DNA from: Lojkania enalia
Taxonomy: Eukaryota; Ascomycota; Dothideomycetes; Pleosporales
Reading direction: 5' to 3'
Length of the DNA: 64,000 bases
NCBI GenBank assembly: GCA_010094045.1
Contig: ML986579.1
Location: 3,015 to 67,014 of the forward strand
The notes below the pieces were generated by a model, which saw only the letters and a program-made list of their open reading frames with translations, was not told where the DNA came from and made no database searches. Position numbers and translations under genes: made by a program. Within the stretch, counting starts at the first letter, position 1; each line of letters opens with the position of its first letter. Of the stretch, positions 37,505 to 50,200 are shown piece after piece.

Positions 37505-37870
37505 CGATTAAAAAAGGCCGTTGGACCAACAGCCAGGTAGTACGGGAAGGTCGTTAAATACTTGCTCTCTGACCATCTGTCTCACTGAGGCAATACGAGC
37601 CTCCATAAGGCGGCGCGACTAAGTAGTTTCACAAAATCATGGAACAGCATCCTGCAATACAATTTTCGTGCTCCCTCCGAGTCATGAAATGATGAACTTA
37701 CACTATTGTAAGCGAGCATTTGTACTTTATGAGCTAAGCTCATCAGACAAAATTGTTCCCTTTTTTCGTCGATAGCGAACCAGTCTGGCAGTGCCGGATA
37801 AACTTTCTGTTGGCTGCTTCGCTGTGGCTGAATGCCACTTGTGGTTAGCTTGGAGCTGCCTAGCCCCTCA
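37505..37870 (-). pseudogene. Coding-like remnant upstream of the NRPS-like gene, family unknown
   Basis: Minus-strand reading from about 37840 gives a coherent stretch (SQQKVYPALPDWFAIDEKRE, then LMSLAHKVQMLAYNS) ending at a GTAAGT donor near 37699. Farther on, MEARIASVRQMVREQVFNDL continues from about 37606 to a TAA near 37508. Between them a CAG acceptor near 37652 opens LFHDFVKLLSRAALWR in another frame, so a frameshift or unresolved splice is needed. It may be the 3' end of a lost cluster gene or an alternative 5' part of the neighbouring gene, though no intron joining it in frame was found. I do not recognise the family. Confidence 0.35.
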
Positions 37871-39209
37871 ACCTTGATAGGTTACGCTCCTGCTAGCGGT
37901 ATTGTATCTCGTCAATAGCTAAGCTTTCACCTATACTCTAGCCATGACGGGCAACTACTAAGCCAACCTAGGCACTCTTGACGGACAATATCCTTCATTG
38001 CACAAAGGCTCTAACGTTGATACCCAAGGACTCAAGAGAGGTCCCACTCCCACGCTAGCATACTTAGAGCAGGACAATTCGTCCATGCACGCGCTCATGC
38101 GCTCGGTTCCGTAGTTCGCTGACGAGCTGACGCAGATCTCAGGATTTCGGGCCGCAAGTAAGCCGCAGGTCCACAACACGAGATCACATCTTTATCTAGG
38201 ATTGGAGCTTAGAAGGTGAGTTGGGGCATGTCCTCTTATGTTTCCTTGACTCATGAAGTCGGTCTCGGGGTCACCTTTCGTCCAGTTCTCAAGCTTCACA
38301 CTCGTATGAAAGCCTCGTAATCGTGAAACCATCATTGCTCATATTCAGTGGCTTACAGATGGCTACTGCAGAAATACGAGATATTTGGTGACGAACACAC
38401 CACCCGGTCTTCTAAGACTCCAAGATTCTATATCAAATACGAGAGCTTTAATAGTGAACCTCTATGGATCGGTTGCATAGGACTGAGTTATTTACGCCAT
38501 TTTCGGCTAGTCTGAGCGTTGGCTTATTGGTTCTTTTCTTATGTATATATAGACCAATCGGACACAATTTCGTATTCCTAGAATGTTGGGGATTCTCCCT
38601 TCGTATATTCCAGAAGTGATGCATATTGACTCAAAGGGCCGCACTTTGTTCACTTTGAAAGTTCTTCTGCAGAGGCCCGGATAGAATGCTACGGGATTAG
38701 CCAATAGCAAGCTTTCAAGGTGAGAAAGATGGTCGTAACATGAGGGGATTATTAGCGTAATAAATAAGAAATTTGGGTTTAAGGCTAAAGAACAGCTAGA
38801 ACGCTAATGGCCCGTGCATTTCAGAATCCTGAACGTATCGAAATGGGGAAGGGAGCAGACTCGAACGATCGCCTTCTTGTCAGGTGCCAATATCTTAGCT
38901 CAGCATGAAGAGCGTGGTGAAGAGTACGAACCGTGCATCCGGGAGGATGACCAAATTTATTCCCCCGAAACCGAGCTAGGTTAGAATCCCAACATAATAT
39001 CGACTCTCTAATGAGCGCCAATTACTATTGAGGATTCCTCCATATGCGCAAGTTATGATTGTGGCTGTAAACTTGAGCTAGAAGAAGCAATAGGCCGCTT
39101 AAGCTTACGACGCCACCAAAAACCCACCGAAAACCCGCGAAAAATAAAAATAAAAATAAAAATTTAGTCCCTCGTTGAATCCTAGCCCTGAACTCGAGAC
39201 AAAGGTCAA
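37871..39209. other. Intergenic region between NRPS-like gene and ABC pseudogene
   Basis: No convincing gene. The region carries the upstream side of two divergent loci, so promoters are expected but none is clear. A simple AAAAAT repeat lies at about 39137-39163. The palindrome-like tgagctaagctca at about 37731-37743 is inside the coding-like remnant next door. A degenerate tRNA-like patch near 38860-38990 does not fold convincingly. Confidence 0.4.
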
Positions 39210-41709
39210 ATGGTACTGTCCACATTTCTGCATCTAATCTCCAATTTATTGTTGAAATCGAAGTCTTTTGAAGTTTTCCCTCGCAATATATCGACTCACC
39301 GTCCCTTTCTCCATACCATTCTAAACTTATACCAAGAGAATGGAGAAAAAATCGATGGGCTAGCAAGGAAACTGTCATACCATGGCATCCAGAATGAAAA
39401 TGGAGAGCTCATCAACCCTTTCCTTAGGGTCGATCATCCATTGCTAGATCCAAACTCTGACAAGTTTAGCTCAAAAGCATGGCTTCAAACAATCATGGGT
39501 ATTACGCCAAGGGATCCTAAACAATATCCTAAGGGGGTTGTTGGCGTAACTTACAAAAATCTATCAGCTTATGGATATGGTGAGCCGACGGAGTATCAAA
39601 AGAATTTTGGGAATTACCCCTTCAAGTTATTCAGATTAGCTAAGAGACTTGTCGGGAGGAGAAAGAGGACTAGAATTCAGATATTGAGGGATTTCAATGG
39701 CTTGATCAAAAGTGGAGAGATGCTTGTGGTATTAGGAAGGCCGGGGAGGCAAGTGATACTCTGGATGAACCAGAAGAGCATTACTAACGGGTGTAGTGGT
39801 TGCTCAACGTTCTTAAAGACCATTTCAGGAGAGGCTGATGGTTTCTATGTTGAAGAGGATTCTTATCTAAATTACCAAGGTACTCAGAAGGAGACTATAT
39901 ACAAGGACTTCAGAGGAGAATGCATCTACCAGGCCAAAGTTGATGTTCATCTCCCTCAGTTGACCGTGGGCCAGACTCTAGAATTCGCTGCTCGAGCTAG
40001 GGTATGTCTGCCGAAGTACATTAGGCGTTAATACTGGGCTAACCTATACAAGGCCCCCCGTAACCGCATGCCTGGCGTCAGTCGAGATGTGGGTAATTGG
40101 GAACTGACATGAGAAATACTGCAAACCATGTGTGCTAATCGCCTTCCTAGATGTATGCGAAACACCTACAAGATATTCTCATGGCAATGTTTGGTCTTAG
40201 CCATACGGTTAATACTATGGTACGAGCCCCTCTTACGTATTCACTAGCTCTAGCTGATATACATGTGGATCAGACTGGTAATGACTTCATTCGAGGAGTT
40301 TCTGGGGGGGAAAAAAAAGTATTAGTATTGCTGAAGCGTAAATATTCCCTCCCGGAAGAAGGCATGTCCGTGGTCGCCTTTCTAATACATCTTGTACCTA
40401 ATGCTATCGCAGGCACTCCCCTGCAGTGCTGGGATAACAGCACACGTAGACTTAACAGTGCCATTGCTCTTGAATTCGTACGCGAACTTAGAACTTCAAC
40501 CGAACCAACAGGTGCGACCGCTATCGTAACACTTTATCAGACACCATAATCTATATATGATGTAAGCTTTATTAATTCAGCATGAGTATTGCACTAACGC
40601 TAAAAGGTCTTCGACAAAGTCACTATATTATACGAAGGTTGTCAGATCTACTTCAGAGATGTATATGCAGCCAAAACGTTCTTTGTCAGTCTGGGCTTCG
40701 AATGTCCACCGCGACAAACCACAGCCGATTTTCTTACATCTTTAACCAATCCAGCGAAACAAGTTGTCCGCAAAGGCCTTGAAGGTAGGACACCTTGCAC
40801 ACCAGACGAATTCGCTGCCGTGTGGCGGAAAAGCGAGGATCGAGCACGTCTGCTCCAGGAGATCGAGGACTTTGATGCCCAATTGGTGGACCGTCACTTG
40901 ATAAATTCAAACACTCACAGAAAGCCTTACAAGCAAGATCACGGTATGTTAAAGCATTTACTTTCTCTTTACGCCTTCACTGACTCAAAGTAGGCACGTA
41001 CAATCACTATATATCATTTCAGTCTCAATGCAGGTCAAACTGTGTGTGCAACCAGGTTACCAAACGCTACAAGGAGATATGGCTTTGGTTATCACGAGCA
41101 TTATTTTCGACGCAATTATGGCGCTTGTTATTGGCAATGGTTTTTACGACTTGCCAAATAACACTAGTTCTCTATACGACTGTGGCGCTCTGCTCTTCGC
41201 GATCTTGCTACCGGCTTTCGCTAGTGCATTAGAGGTTTGTTCAGGTCCACAGGCCCATTGAGTACCACTAACATGAGTAGATTCTGACTCTATATGCACA
41301 ACGCCCAATCCTCGAGAAGCAATCCAAATATGCGTTTTACCATTCATTTGCTGAAGCAGTTGGTCGGTATGAAAGACTATTTAATTATTTAACTAACTAG
41401 TCCAAGCTTCCATGATGTTTGACCTACCCAACAAGATCGGCACCGCTATTGGATTTGTAAGGTTATATGTATCGCACGAACCCTATTATGGTTTAGCCTA
41501 ATATCATGTGATACCTTGAACAGATAGTATAAATAGCCTTGATCCTCCGTAGATATCAATTAACACAGTTATCCTCCTCATCTGCCCTGATACCTTATAG
41601 GATTCAATCTTGCTCTTTACTTTATGGCTAACCTGTGACGCACGCCCGGTCATTTCTTTGTGTTCTTGCCCTTCTCGTTCACGTGCACTCTCACCATGTC
41701 AATGTACTT
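39210..41709 (+). pseudogene. PDR-type ABC transporter pseudogene, 5' part
   Basis: This encodes the first nucleotide-binding domain and start of the first membrane domain of a full-size fungal PDR (ABCG) efflux pump. Recognisable are NPFLRVDHPLLDPNSDKFSS, the Walker A region (LGRPG + SGCSTFLKT), GECIYQAKVDVHLPQLTVGQ, GNDFIRGVSGGE and CWDNST. Introns: 39749-39796 (GC-AG, inside the Walker A codons), 40002-40052, 40089-40150 and 40220-40273. The frame breaks after VSGGE in a G/A homopolymer (about 40306-40320), at a TAA replacing a conserved Gln (40547-40549), and near 40875. Membrane-domain pieces continue to LYFMANL and TLTMSMYF, where the Copia element enters. A working protein would expel toxic compounds at the plasma membrane; this one is dead. 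Confidence 0.85.
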
Positions 41710-41875
41710 TGTCACGGTTATGGAAGGAGACGTCTGGTAGACGTGCAGGTGAGAGCGACTGCTTGTGAAGCTATGGGAAGTTACGACTGCACATTAGAAG
41801 GCAGGTTCTTTAATCTTGCATCAAAAACAAAGATAGAGATAGACACAGAATAATAGACCCTCTTTTACCCTAATA
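41710..41875 (+). repeat. 5' LTR of the Copia element
   Basis: It begins TGTCACGGTTATGGAAGG and ends CTCTTTTACCCTAATA; the last two bases may be a RIP-changed CA. It is much less AT-rich than the element interior. It differs from the 3' LTR mainly by transitions in its first 40 bases and a 2 bp indel near the start. Confidence 0.85.
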
Positions 41876-42769
41876 GTTATAAGCCTAGATTGCGACTAAT
41901 AGCTTATATTATAACTAATTAGCACTTATAATTAGGATTAACATTTAATTATATTATATAGAGCTACTAACCTTATAATAATTATAGAGTTAAATTTAGT
42001 AGTTACTTAAATAATAGTTGTTCTTAATTAAACTAATAACTAGTATAAGTAGCTATTTATTTAAAAGAATACTACTTAGAAAAATAACCTCTAGTAGTAT
42101 ATAGACTCTACTATACTAGTAGTAGACCTGCCTATATTAATAGTATAACCTAAACTTTAGCTTACTAACTATTATAATAGAGCGACTTTAATTTCTTAGC
42201 TATTAGCTACTAAACTAAAGCTTTATTAATAAAAGTATAAATAATAGAAGTAATAGAATATTAAGTTTAAATATTAGAAGAAAACTTTTACTAATTTTAA
42301 CTCTAAAATTAGTAAAATAATTACTTTAAAATATCTTTACCTAATTAAAACTAAGGATATATTATATAATTAACTAATAATGTTTAAGAAGTATCTTATA
42401 CTATCTAATACTACCTATTAGTAAGACTTTATTATATAATATAAAAACCTTTAAATACTACTATAAAATAAGAAGGTAGAGAAATAGTTATAATTATAAG
42501 TAGAAGTTATAAATATATATATTACTATAAAAGTTTCTAAAATAATAGATTTATAGATATAAAAAGACTTTCTTATTACTTATAGAATAATTAATTCTAA
42601 ATATAGTATATTAGGCCTATAAGTCTTAATCGACTTAGAGAAAGCTAGTAAAACTATTCTATTAATAGAAGACTATATTAGTAAATTTACTATCTATTTT
42701 AAGCGTATAAGACTAATATAGTTAGAACTTAGCTTTATAGCTGTAGAGCTTAATACTATAAAGCTATAA

Positions 42770-42811
<42 letters not shown>
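42770..42811 (+). repeat. (TAG)14 microsatellite in Copia interior
   Basis: Fourteen perfect TAG units in a row within the degraded gag-like region. CAG codons become TAG under RIP (CpA to TpA), so this is probably a former polyglutamine-coding CAG run converted uniformly to stop codons. Confidence 0.8.
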
Positions 42812-43135
42812 AAGAAGAATAGTAATAAAGATAAGCTATAATATTTATATAGCCTAAAATACTTTTAGATAGATTATTAACTAATTAATATTAATTACCT
42901 ATAAAAACTAAAGAGTTATATAAATATAACTAGTTAAAAGAAGTTTAATATTATTCTTACTACTAATTTAAGCTTAAAAGATAAGATTAAGAAAGTACTT
43001 AATAATTAGTATACGAAATAATAAGACGTAAAGAGTATTATTATAAATAATAGTACTCCTTCTATTAAGCCTATAACTAATATAGTATAATATATATACT
43101 AGGATAAGATTAAAAAGCTTTATATTTTATATAAA

Positions 43136-43231
43136 GATAAGCCCTATATTCTAAATAAAGATAAGCTTTATACTTTAGATAAAGATAAGCCTTATACTCT
43201 AAATAAAGATAAGCCTTATATTTTATATAAT
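43136..43231 (+). repeat. 24 bp tandem repeat in degraded Copia gag region
   Basis: Four near-identical 24 bp units beginning gataagcc, in frame, corresponding to a repeated octapeptide of the type DKPYTLDK before decay. A more diverged unit precedes them near 43105. Such hydrophilic repeats may come from a gag linker. Confidence 0.7.
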
Positions 43232-46120
43232 AATAATAGATCTTATATCCTATATAAAAAAGGAGAATATTATAATTTAGATAAGAATATTAAAAAGTAC
43301 TTAACTTAGTTAGTTGCTAATAATAGTATAAAGCTAGATAATCGATTATATATAGTAGTAAGTATAGAAGATAATATTAATAAGCTTAGTAATTAATAGA
43401 TACTAGATCCTAGGTCTAATACCTATATAATTAATACTAAAGACTAGAAGAAATAGATAAGAAAATATAATACTATTATAACTAATTTTATTAGTATAGA
43501 TATATAACTATTAATACTTATCTATATTACCTATATATAAGGATTTATTATTAGTTTAATAGATCTAATATAATACTACAGAATTAATATATATTTTAAC
43601 TTTAGATAAGATCTTCTATATAGAAATAATCTAGAAATAATTCTTACTTATTTTAACTATAATAGAGGATACTAGCTAATAAATACTATTATCTTTTAGT
43701 ATTATTTATTAACCTTTTAAAGATTTTTAACTAGATTAGATTGTTAATATTAGGATAGTTTATTAGATCTAGACTTACCCTAGTAAGAAGATAATTAATA
43801 GTCTAATAATAAACGTTAACGAACTTATTATTAAAGGTAATATTAAGAACTTTTATTATATCTATATAGAGATAAAGTTAATAAAGAAGATATCTTAAAG
43901 ATAGTAGAAAGACTAAATAATAAAGCTCTTCTATTAAATTACTATTAATATTATTTAGTTTATACTATAAGGAGAAGCTTATCTAAATAGTAATTAATAG
44001 GCTAGATATATAGTTAATTAGTATATAAAATAGTATAAAGTATTAACTTTCTTTTACTAAATAAAGATATTTTTAGGTTAATAGATAATCTAGATAATAT
44101 ATAAGATATAGTATATATTTAACTATAATATAATAGCTATTAGAGTAGATAAGAACTATAGATTTAATATATTACTAAATATTCTAGAGGATCTCTATTA
44201 TAACTTTAGTATATAATATAAGCTACGAGCTAAATATATAGAAGAGTAGAATAGATTAGTAGAGCGGGTAAGCTCTATACTTATCGTCTAAGCTAGAGTA
44301 ATAAGACTTTAAATAGGACTACTAAAGTCTTTAACTTATAAGTTTATTCGAATAGTAGTGTATATTCTAAATTATATATCGATAGAAGTACTATAATAGA
44401 AAATACTCTATAAGATTATATAGGGGAGAAAGCTAAAGGTTTATTATATATATCTAATTAGCTATTAAGTATATATATTTAATTAACTACTAAAGTATAT
44501 AAATAAGTTAGAATTAAAAACTTTAATTAGATACTTTATTAGATATAATTCTACTAATATTTTTAGGATCTAAATACTTACAAAGAATAAGATTATATAT
44601 ACTTATAATATAGTATTTAAGCTAAGTAAGTTTTATAATAAATCTAAAGGTTATATTAATAAATTAGTTATTAAAGAAGCTATTAAGTTTCTAGTATTTT
44701 TAGAGGAGACTATATTAGATAATATAGCTATTAAAGACCTACTAATATTATAGTAATATTATTAGAATTAGTAATATAAAACTATACTTAAGCTTACCGA
44801 GTTATAGGTAGAAAATAAGAATACTAAGGAAATAGAGTAATTATATAAATAGAAGTAACTATTAACCCTAAAATATTCTAATTTAGGGCTATCTAAATAA
44901 AACTAAAGTAAGTTAGATTAATAAAAGCTATCTACTATCTAGCTTAATAGCTATATTTCTAATTAATATTAGAATAACGCTTTAAGGTATTAAAACCTTA
45001 ATTTTAGTACTAATAATATTATTAAAGAACCCTAATAAACTTATTAAAATACTAATCTCTATAAACTAGGATAATAGTAGACTTATACTATATTATATAG
45101 TAGATTAGTTAATAATTATCTATATATATTTTTATCTATATTTAAATATTAGCTAATAATAAAGATATATAGAACTTAGTTTCTAGAAGTATTTTGATTA
45201 TATTAAGAGCTTACTTATTACTAGTTTAGTAAATAGTTTTAAAAGGCTGTTTAAAAGGAATATTATAAAGTTTAGAATAAAAGCTACTTTATAAAGATAA
45301 TATATATAGTAGAGACTATAGATATAGAAGTACTATCCTTAATATAGGTATTTATATATAAATTCGATAAGAATAGCTACTTCTATTACTTTAAAGTACG
45401 ATTAGTAGTTTAAAGTAACCTATAGTAGCTATATAGAAATATATATACTACTACCCTAGCTAGATAAATATTTTAAATTATTATAGTTATTACTAACTAA
45501 TTTAAACTTAATCTATTCTAGTATAATATATTAAATATCTTTTTAAATACTTCGATCTATTAGAAGTTCTATATTAAAATACTAGATAGATTTAAGAAGG
45601 ATAGATAGCTACTATATATATTAAGAGCCTTATATAGACTAAAAGAGTTACTACTCTTATAATATAAGGAACTAAGAGAGATACTACTATTATTAAAATT
45701 AATATTAATTAGAGGATTTCTATATATTTATATTAATAAATAGTTAATACTATTTATTTATATTAATAATATTATTATAACTATTTATCTAACTAATTAA
45801 TACCTATATTAGAGGTTTAAGATTTAGTTTAATAAGTATTATAGCTTTAAATACTTTAAACTAATTAAATAGTTTCTAAATATATATATTTAGTATAGGA
45901 TATATATATTAATAAAGTTACTATTAAGTATAATATTATTATAATAGGATACTATTTTAAAGTACCTATAATAGTTAACTATTTTAAATAGTTTATAGAG
46001 GAACTAAACTAAACTTAAATAAAGATATACTAAGAATTAGTTAGTTATCTAACCTTTTTAATATAGTTTATATATCTAGAATTAGTATATATCTATATAA
46101 TTTACACCTCTTATTTAATT

Positions 46121-46336
46121 TATTATAGCGATGTATATTAGATTATTAACACTAGATAAATAAGTATTAGATTAAGCTATATAGATAACTAATATACTAC
46201 TACTATAATAGTTTAAAACGTCTAGATAAAAAGAGAAAGAAGATAGATATTAAGTTATATATATATATATTAGGGGTTCGGGTCTATATATAATAGGTAA
46301 GGTAGTATAGAATTAGGTAGAAGCCAATTCTATAAT
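46121..46336. repeat. Solo LTR, family LTR-2, copy 2
   Basis: A 216 bp insertion in the Copia interior flanked by the 5 bp repeat TAATT (46116-46120 and 46337-46341). It is nearly identical to 6759-6975, including the ends and a tatatatatatatta tract. Finding the same LTR with target duplications in two unrelated hosts confirms its boundaries. Confidence 0.8.
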
Positions 46337-47038
46337 ATAATTAATCTAGAATAAGTATATATTAGTTCTATTTATAAAATCTAGAACTATATTATTAATA
46401 CTAAATATTAAGTACTATAAGTATAAATAATAAATAAAAAAGGTATTTAAGAGTACTTTATAATACTATTAGATTATTATAATCTAGTATTCTTTAGTAT
46501 ATTGAATATTATATTTACTAATAATATTAAAATATAATAAAACTTATAAGAATATATATTCTAGCTATTTAGTATAACTATTAACTAGAAGTTAATACTT
46601 TAATATATTATTATAAAATTAACTACTAAAGTAAAACTACTAGTACTATCTCTTATAAGATTAGAAATAGAAGAGTAGTATTATCTATTTAATAAACTAT
46701 TACTAAAGTTTAATTAGATACCTATTATCTAGTATAATAACTAATAGATTATAAGAATTATTATAAAAAAGTAAGATAAGTTTACTACTAAACTTAAGTA
46801 TATTAATATTTACTAGAATTAGATTTACTAGAAAGTTAAGTAATATTACCTTTATATATAATAGAAGCCTATAAATTAGATGCCTATAGACGGAATAATA
46901 AAGATACTTCCTTACTAGAAGTATACTGAGTTTATACAAGAACTTTACCTTATAGATATACAATTAAAGGTTTAAAGGATAGAGAAGAAGATTAAGTAAG
47001 TTATCCTTTCGTCGCCTATTAACTACAGGATAAGAGGG

Positions 47039-47206
47039 TGTATCACGGTTATAGAAGAAGACGTCTAGTAGATGTGTAGGTGAGAGCGACTGCTTGTAAA
47101 GCTATGGGAAGTTACGACTGCACATTAGAAAGCAGGTTCTTTGATCTTGCATCAAAAATACAGACAGAGACAGACACAGAACAATAGACCCTCTTTTACC
47201 CTAATA
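47039..47206 (+). repeat. 3' LTR of the Copia element
   Basis: 168 bp, matching the 5' LTR. Its first 40 bases carry several G-to-A and C-to-T changes relative to the 5' copy (for example atagaagaagacg for atggaaggagacg), while the rest is nearly identical. TACTT follows immediately and the ABC gene resumes. Confidence 0.85.
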
Positions 47207-50200
47207 TACTTCTGTTGTATTCCTGCATTATCTCGTACATTTCCCCAGATAAAGCCACCTTTATTCCTTTAAAACGTCTTTGCTTACCACTTAGGCAATG
47301 GCACTAGATTCTATCTTTAGTCTAGGCGCTCGTTATATATATTGTGAGGGAATGGGGCATAAAATGGTTGATTGTCTATTTTGTTGTGTCTGTCTTTTTC
47401 GTTGTCTACTACCGCAGGCAGCTCTCTCCAGTATCTACAGGTGGTGACTGCCACACAAGCCATGATCACATAATATAACCATAGCTCCTTCACTATTAAC
47501 CGTTACATATATAGGGTTCATTATTTCTACCAAGGACATGCATCCCTGGTTTCGGTGGCTCAATTATTTGAACCCTGTCGGCTATGCTTTCGAATCACTT
47601 ATGATCAATGAGGTACAACTCTCGCCTCTACTTGTATTGATCATGTCTGTAAGCAGGAGGGAGTGGAGACCGTATAGGGTGGTATAGATAGATGTATTGA
47701 TGGTGCGCTATAGTGTTCCCGTAACCTCTCGGTCAAGGTACAGCGGGGGAATATATAGTACATGAGACTGCTTAGTCAAGGGCTGCACAGCTGATCAGGC
47801 ACGTGACCTGAGCTTACATATCTAATGAGGATATAGTTTCATGGCCGTACAATCCCATGCACACAACATGTTCGTCAGGGTCCAGGTTATGGCGATGTTT
47901 CTCCAGATGAAAAGATCTGTGCAACCACCGGTGCTACTGCTGGGGCGGATTTTGTTGATGGAGATACGTACTTGGCTGTCAAATTTCATTATCACGGTGG
48001 TCATCTTTGGCGGTACGTATCATCTCCGAAATTCCTAAGGAAGAAGTCTAGAAGATAATAGCGATACTGACAAGCACCCTCAGGAACTTTGGTATTATGA
48101 TCGCGTTGATGGTCTTCGGCTGCTTTGTCTATCTCGTAGCTACAGAGTATATCTCGGTAAAGAAGTCAAAGGGCGAAGTCTTGCTGTTAAGATGAGGGCG
48201 AGTCCCAAGCGTATAGTCAAAGCTCGACGAAGAATCCGATGCCGACGATAGAGTCAACATAGAAACCATAGCCCGAGAGGAATCTGTTCCTGACACGCCT
48301 GCTAGTATCCAGAAGCAGAGTGCAGTTTTTCATTGGGATAGCGTTAACCACGATATCAAGATTAAGGGCAAGTCCCGAAGACTCTTGGATGATGTCGATA
48401 GTTGGGTTGTACCTGGAACCCTGACAGCTTTGATGGTATGTGCCCTTTGACCGGGGACTGGAATAAGATGACTGAAGGCTGGTTTTAGGGTGTTACCGGA
48501 GCCGGTAAGACCACGTTGCTTGATGTATTAGCTAACCGTGTAACAATGGGTGTCGTTAGCGGTCAAATACTACTTGACGGCCGGCCCGCGACACATGTTT
48601 TCAACGCAAGACTAGATATGTTCAGCAACAAGATTTGCATCTAGCTACATCTACTTTTTGAGAGGCATTGACTTTTAGTGCTCTTCTAAGGCCGCCGAAA
48701 TCTTCCTCTCACGCCGAGAAGATCGAATATGTCGATAAAGTTATGAAGGTGCTCGAGATGGAAGCATTTGCTGATGCTGTCGTTGGGGTATCGGGAGAAG
48801 GTAGGTATCCGGGCTGAGACCGCTCGCAGAAACCAGAGTGCAATGTACTAACGATTGCCAAGGGCTAAATGTCGAACAGCGAAAGCGCTCGACCATTGGG
48901 GTGGAGCTGGCTGCTAGACCTGCTTTGTTACTCGTCCTTTACGAACCTACTTCTGGTCAGTAAACATTCTATGTACATGCAAATGATTACTTTAGCAACG
49001 GATCACGCATCTGGGAGGTGGTCTTACTGATTACGATATAGATCTTGACAGTCAGACTGCTTGGTCCATCTGTGTCCTTCTCCGAAAGCTCGCAGACAAC
49101 GGCCAAGCGATCCTCTGCACCATCCATCAGCCCTCAGCCATTCTATTCCAGGAAATTGATCGTTTGCTCTTCCTTGCCATGGGAGGTAAGACTCTCTATT
49201 TTGGTGAAATAGGCAAATCATCGAAGACTTTCACCAGCTACTTTGAACGCAACGGCACTAGGTTTATGTGGTCAAGACGAAAACCCTGCCGAGTGGATGC
49301 TCGAAGTCACTAACACAGCTTTTGGATTAGGAGACGCTCAGGGCTAGCCAGCTCTCTGGAAAAACCCAGAAGAACGTAAAGCTGTCAAAGCCGAACTTGC
49401 TCGTATAAAGGAAGAATTGTCCCAGCTGCCAATACTGGTCACCGATGCAGATGCACTCCGGCCATTTGCGGCTTTGTTCGATACACAATTCTCGATTGTG
49501 CCTATGCAAGTCTTCCAGCAATACTAGCGTACGCCATCATACCTATACTCCAAAGTTGTACTCTGTCTCTTTAGTGTAAGTCTAGACTTGTCCAATGGCA
49601 TCACGAAATATGTCGACACTAACATAGTCACTTTCATTGGCTTCTCTTTCTGGAAAATGCCCAACTCGCTGCAAGGGTTGCAAAACCAACTCTACGCCGT
49701 CTTTATGCTCTTTACAATTTTTTTCCAACTTCTGCACACAGATCATGCCCCACTTTGTAACCCAACGCGCACTCTATGGAGTTCGAGAATTTCCATCAAA
49801 GACTTATTCCTGGAGGGTGTTTATCCTGTCAAATATCCTTGTCGAGATTCCTTGGAACTCCTTGATGGCAATGCTCATCTTCGTAAGCTGGTATTATCCC
49901 ATTGGACTGCGCCACAACGCCGTAGAAGCCGGTCAAGGGACTGAAGGAGGAGCACTCATGATCTTGTTTGTTTTGGCGTTTATGATTTTTGCTGGAACAT
50001 TTACGCATACGGTTCTTGCAGGGCTTGACACTGCCGAGGCAGCTGGCAGTGTTACGAATCTATTGTTTTCGATATCATTGATCTTCTGCGGGCATGTTAA
50101 GTCGTCTCCAAATCTCCACTTCCCCTTCCTGCCCGTCATGTGCACATATTCACCCCAGGCGCGGGCATCTCTTCCGGAAAATCTTACTGATGTCACCGCC

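Larger units (their letters stand above)
41710..47206 (+). mobile_element. Ty1/Copia LTR retrotransposon, RIP-degraded, inserted in ABC gene
   Basis: A 5497 bp element bounded by LTRs of 166 and 168 bp and by the 5 bp target duplication TACTT (41705-41709 and 47207-47211). A polypurine tract (gataagaggg) precedes the 3' LTR. The interior is heavily RIP-mutated, but the Copia order can be followed on the plus strand: a gag-like part with short tandem repeats, a protease-like WILDPGSNT motif near 43400, integrase-like sequence, and a reverse transcriptase near 45620-45780 (LYGLKES-like, with the YVDD box changed to YINN). A solo LTR-2 insertion (46121-46336) adds 221 bp, so the original was about 5.3 kb. 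Orientation matches the interrupted ABC gene. Confidence 0.9.

Noticed and set aside
37426..37870. Joining the upstream coding remnant to the synthase as a first exon
   Set aside because: The only AG before the synthase homology (CAAAG near 37460) needs a phase that no GT donor in the remnant provides.
38495..38515. Short match (attttcggctagtct) to the end of LTR-1
   Set aside because: Only 15 bases match and similarity stops abruptly on both sides; not enough for an LTR remnant.
38850..38995. tRNA-like patches (minus strand CGTTCGAGTC and plus strand ggttagaatccc)
   Set aside because: T-loop-like words are present, but no acceptor, anticodon or T stem pairs properly, so no tRNA gene is called.
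46703..46963. 86-codon open frame on the minus strand inside the Copia element
   Set aside because: It is extremely rich in Leu, Ile and Tyr, as AT-rich RIP DNA gives by chance, and is antisense to a degraded retroelement.
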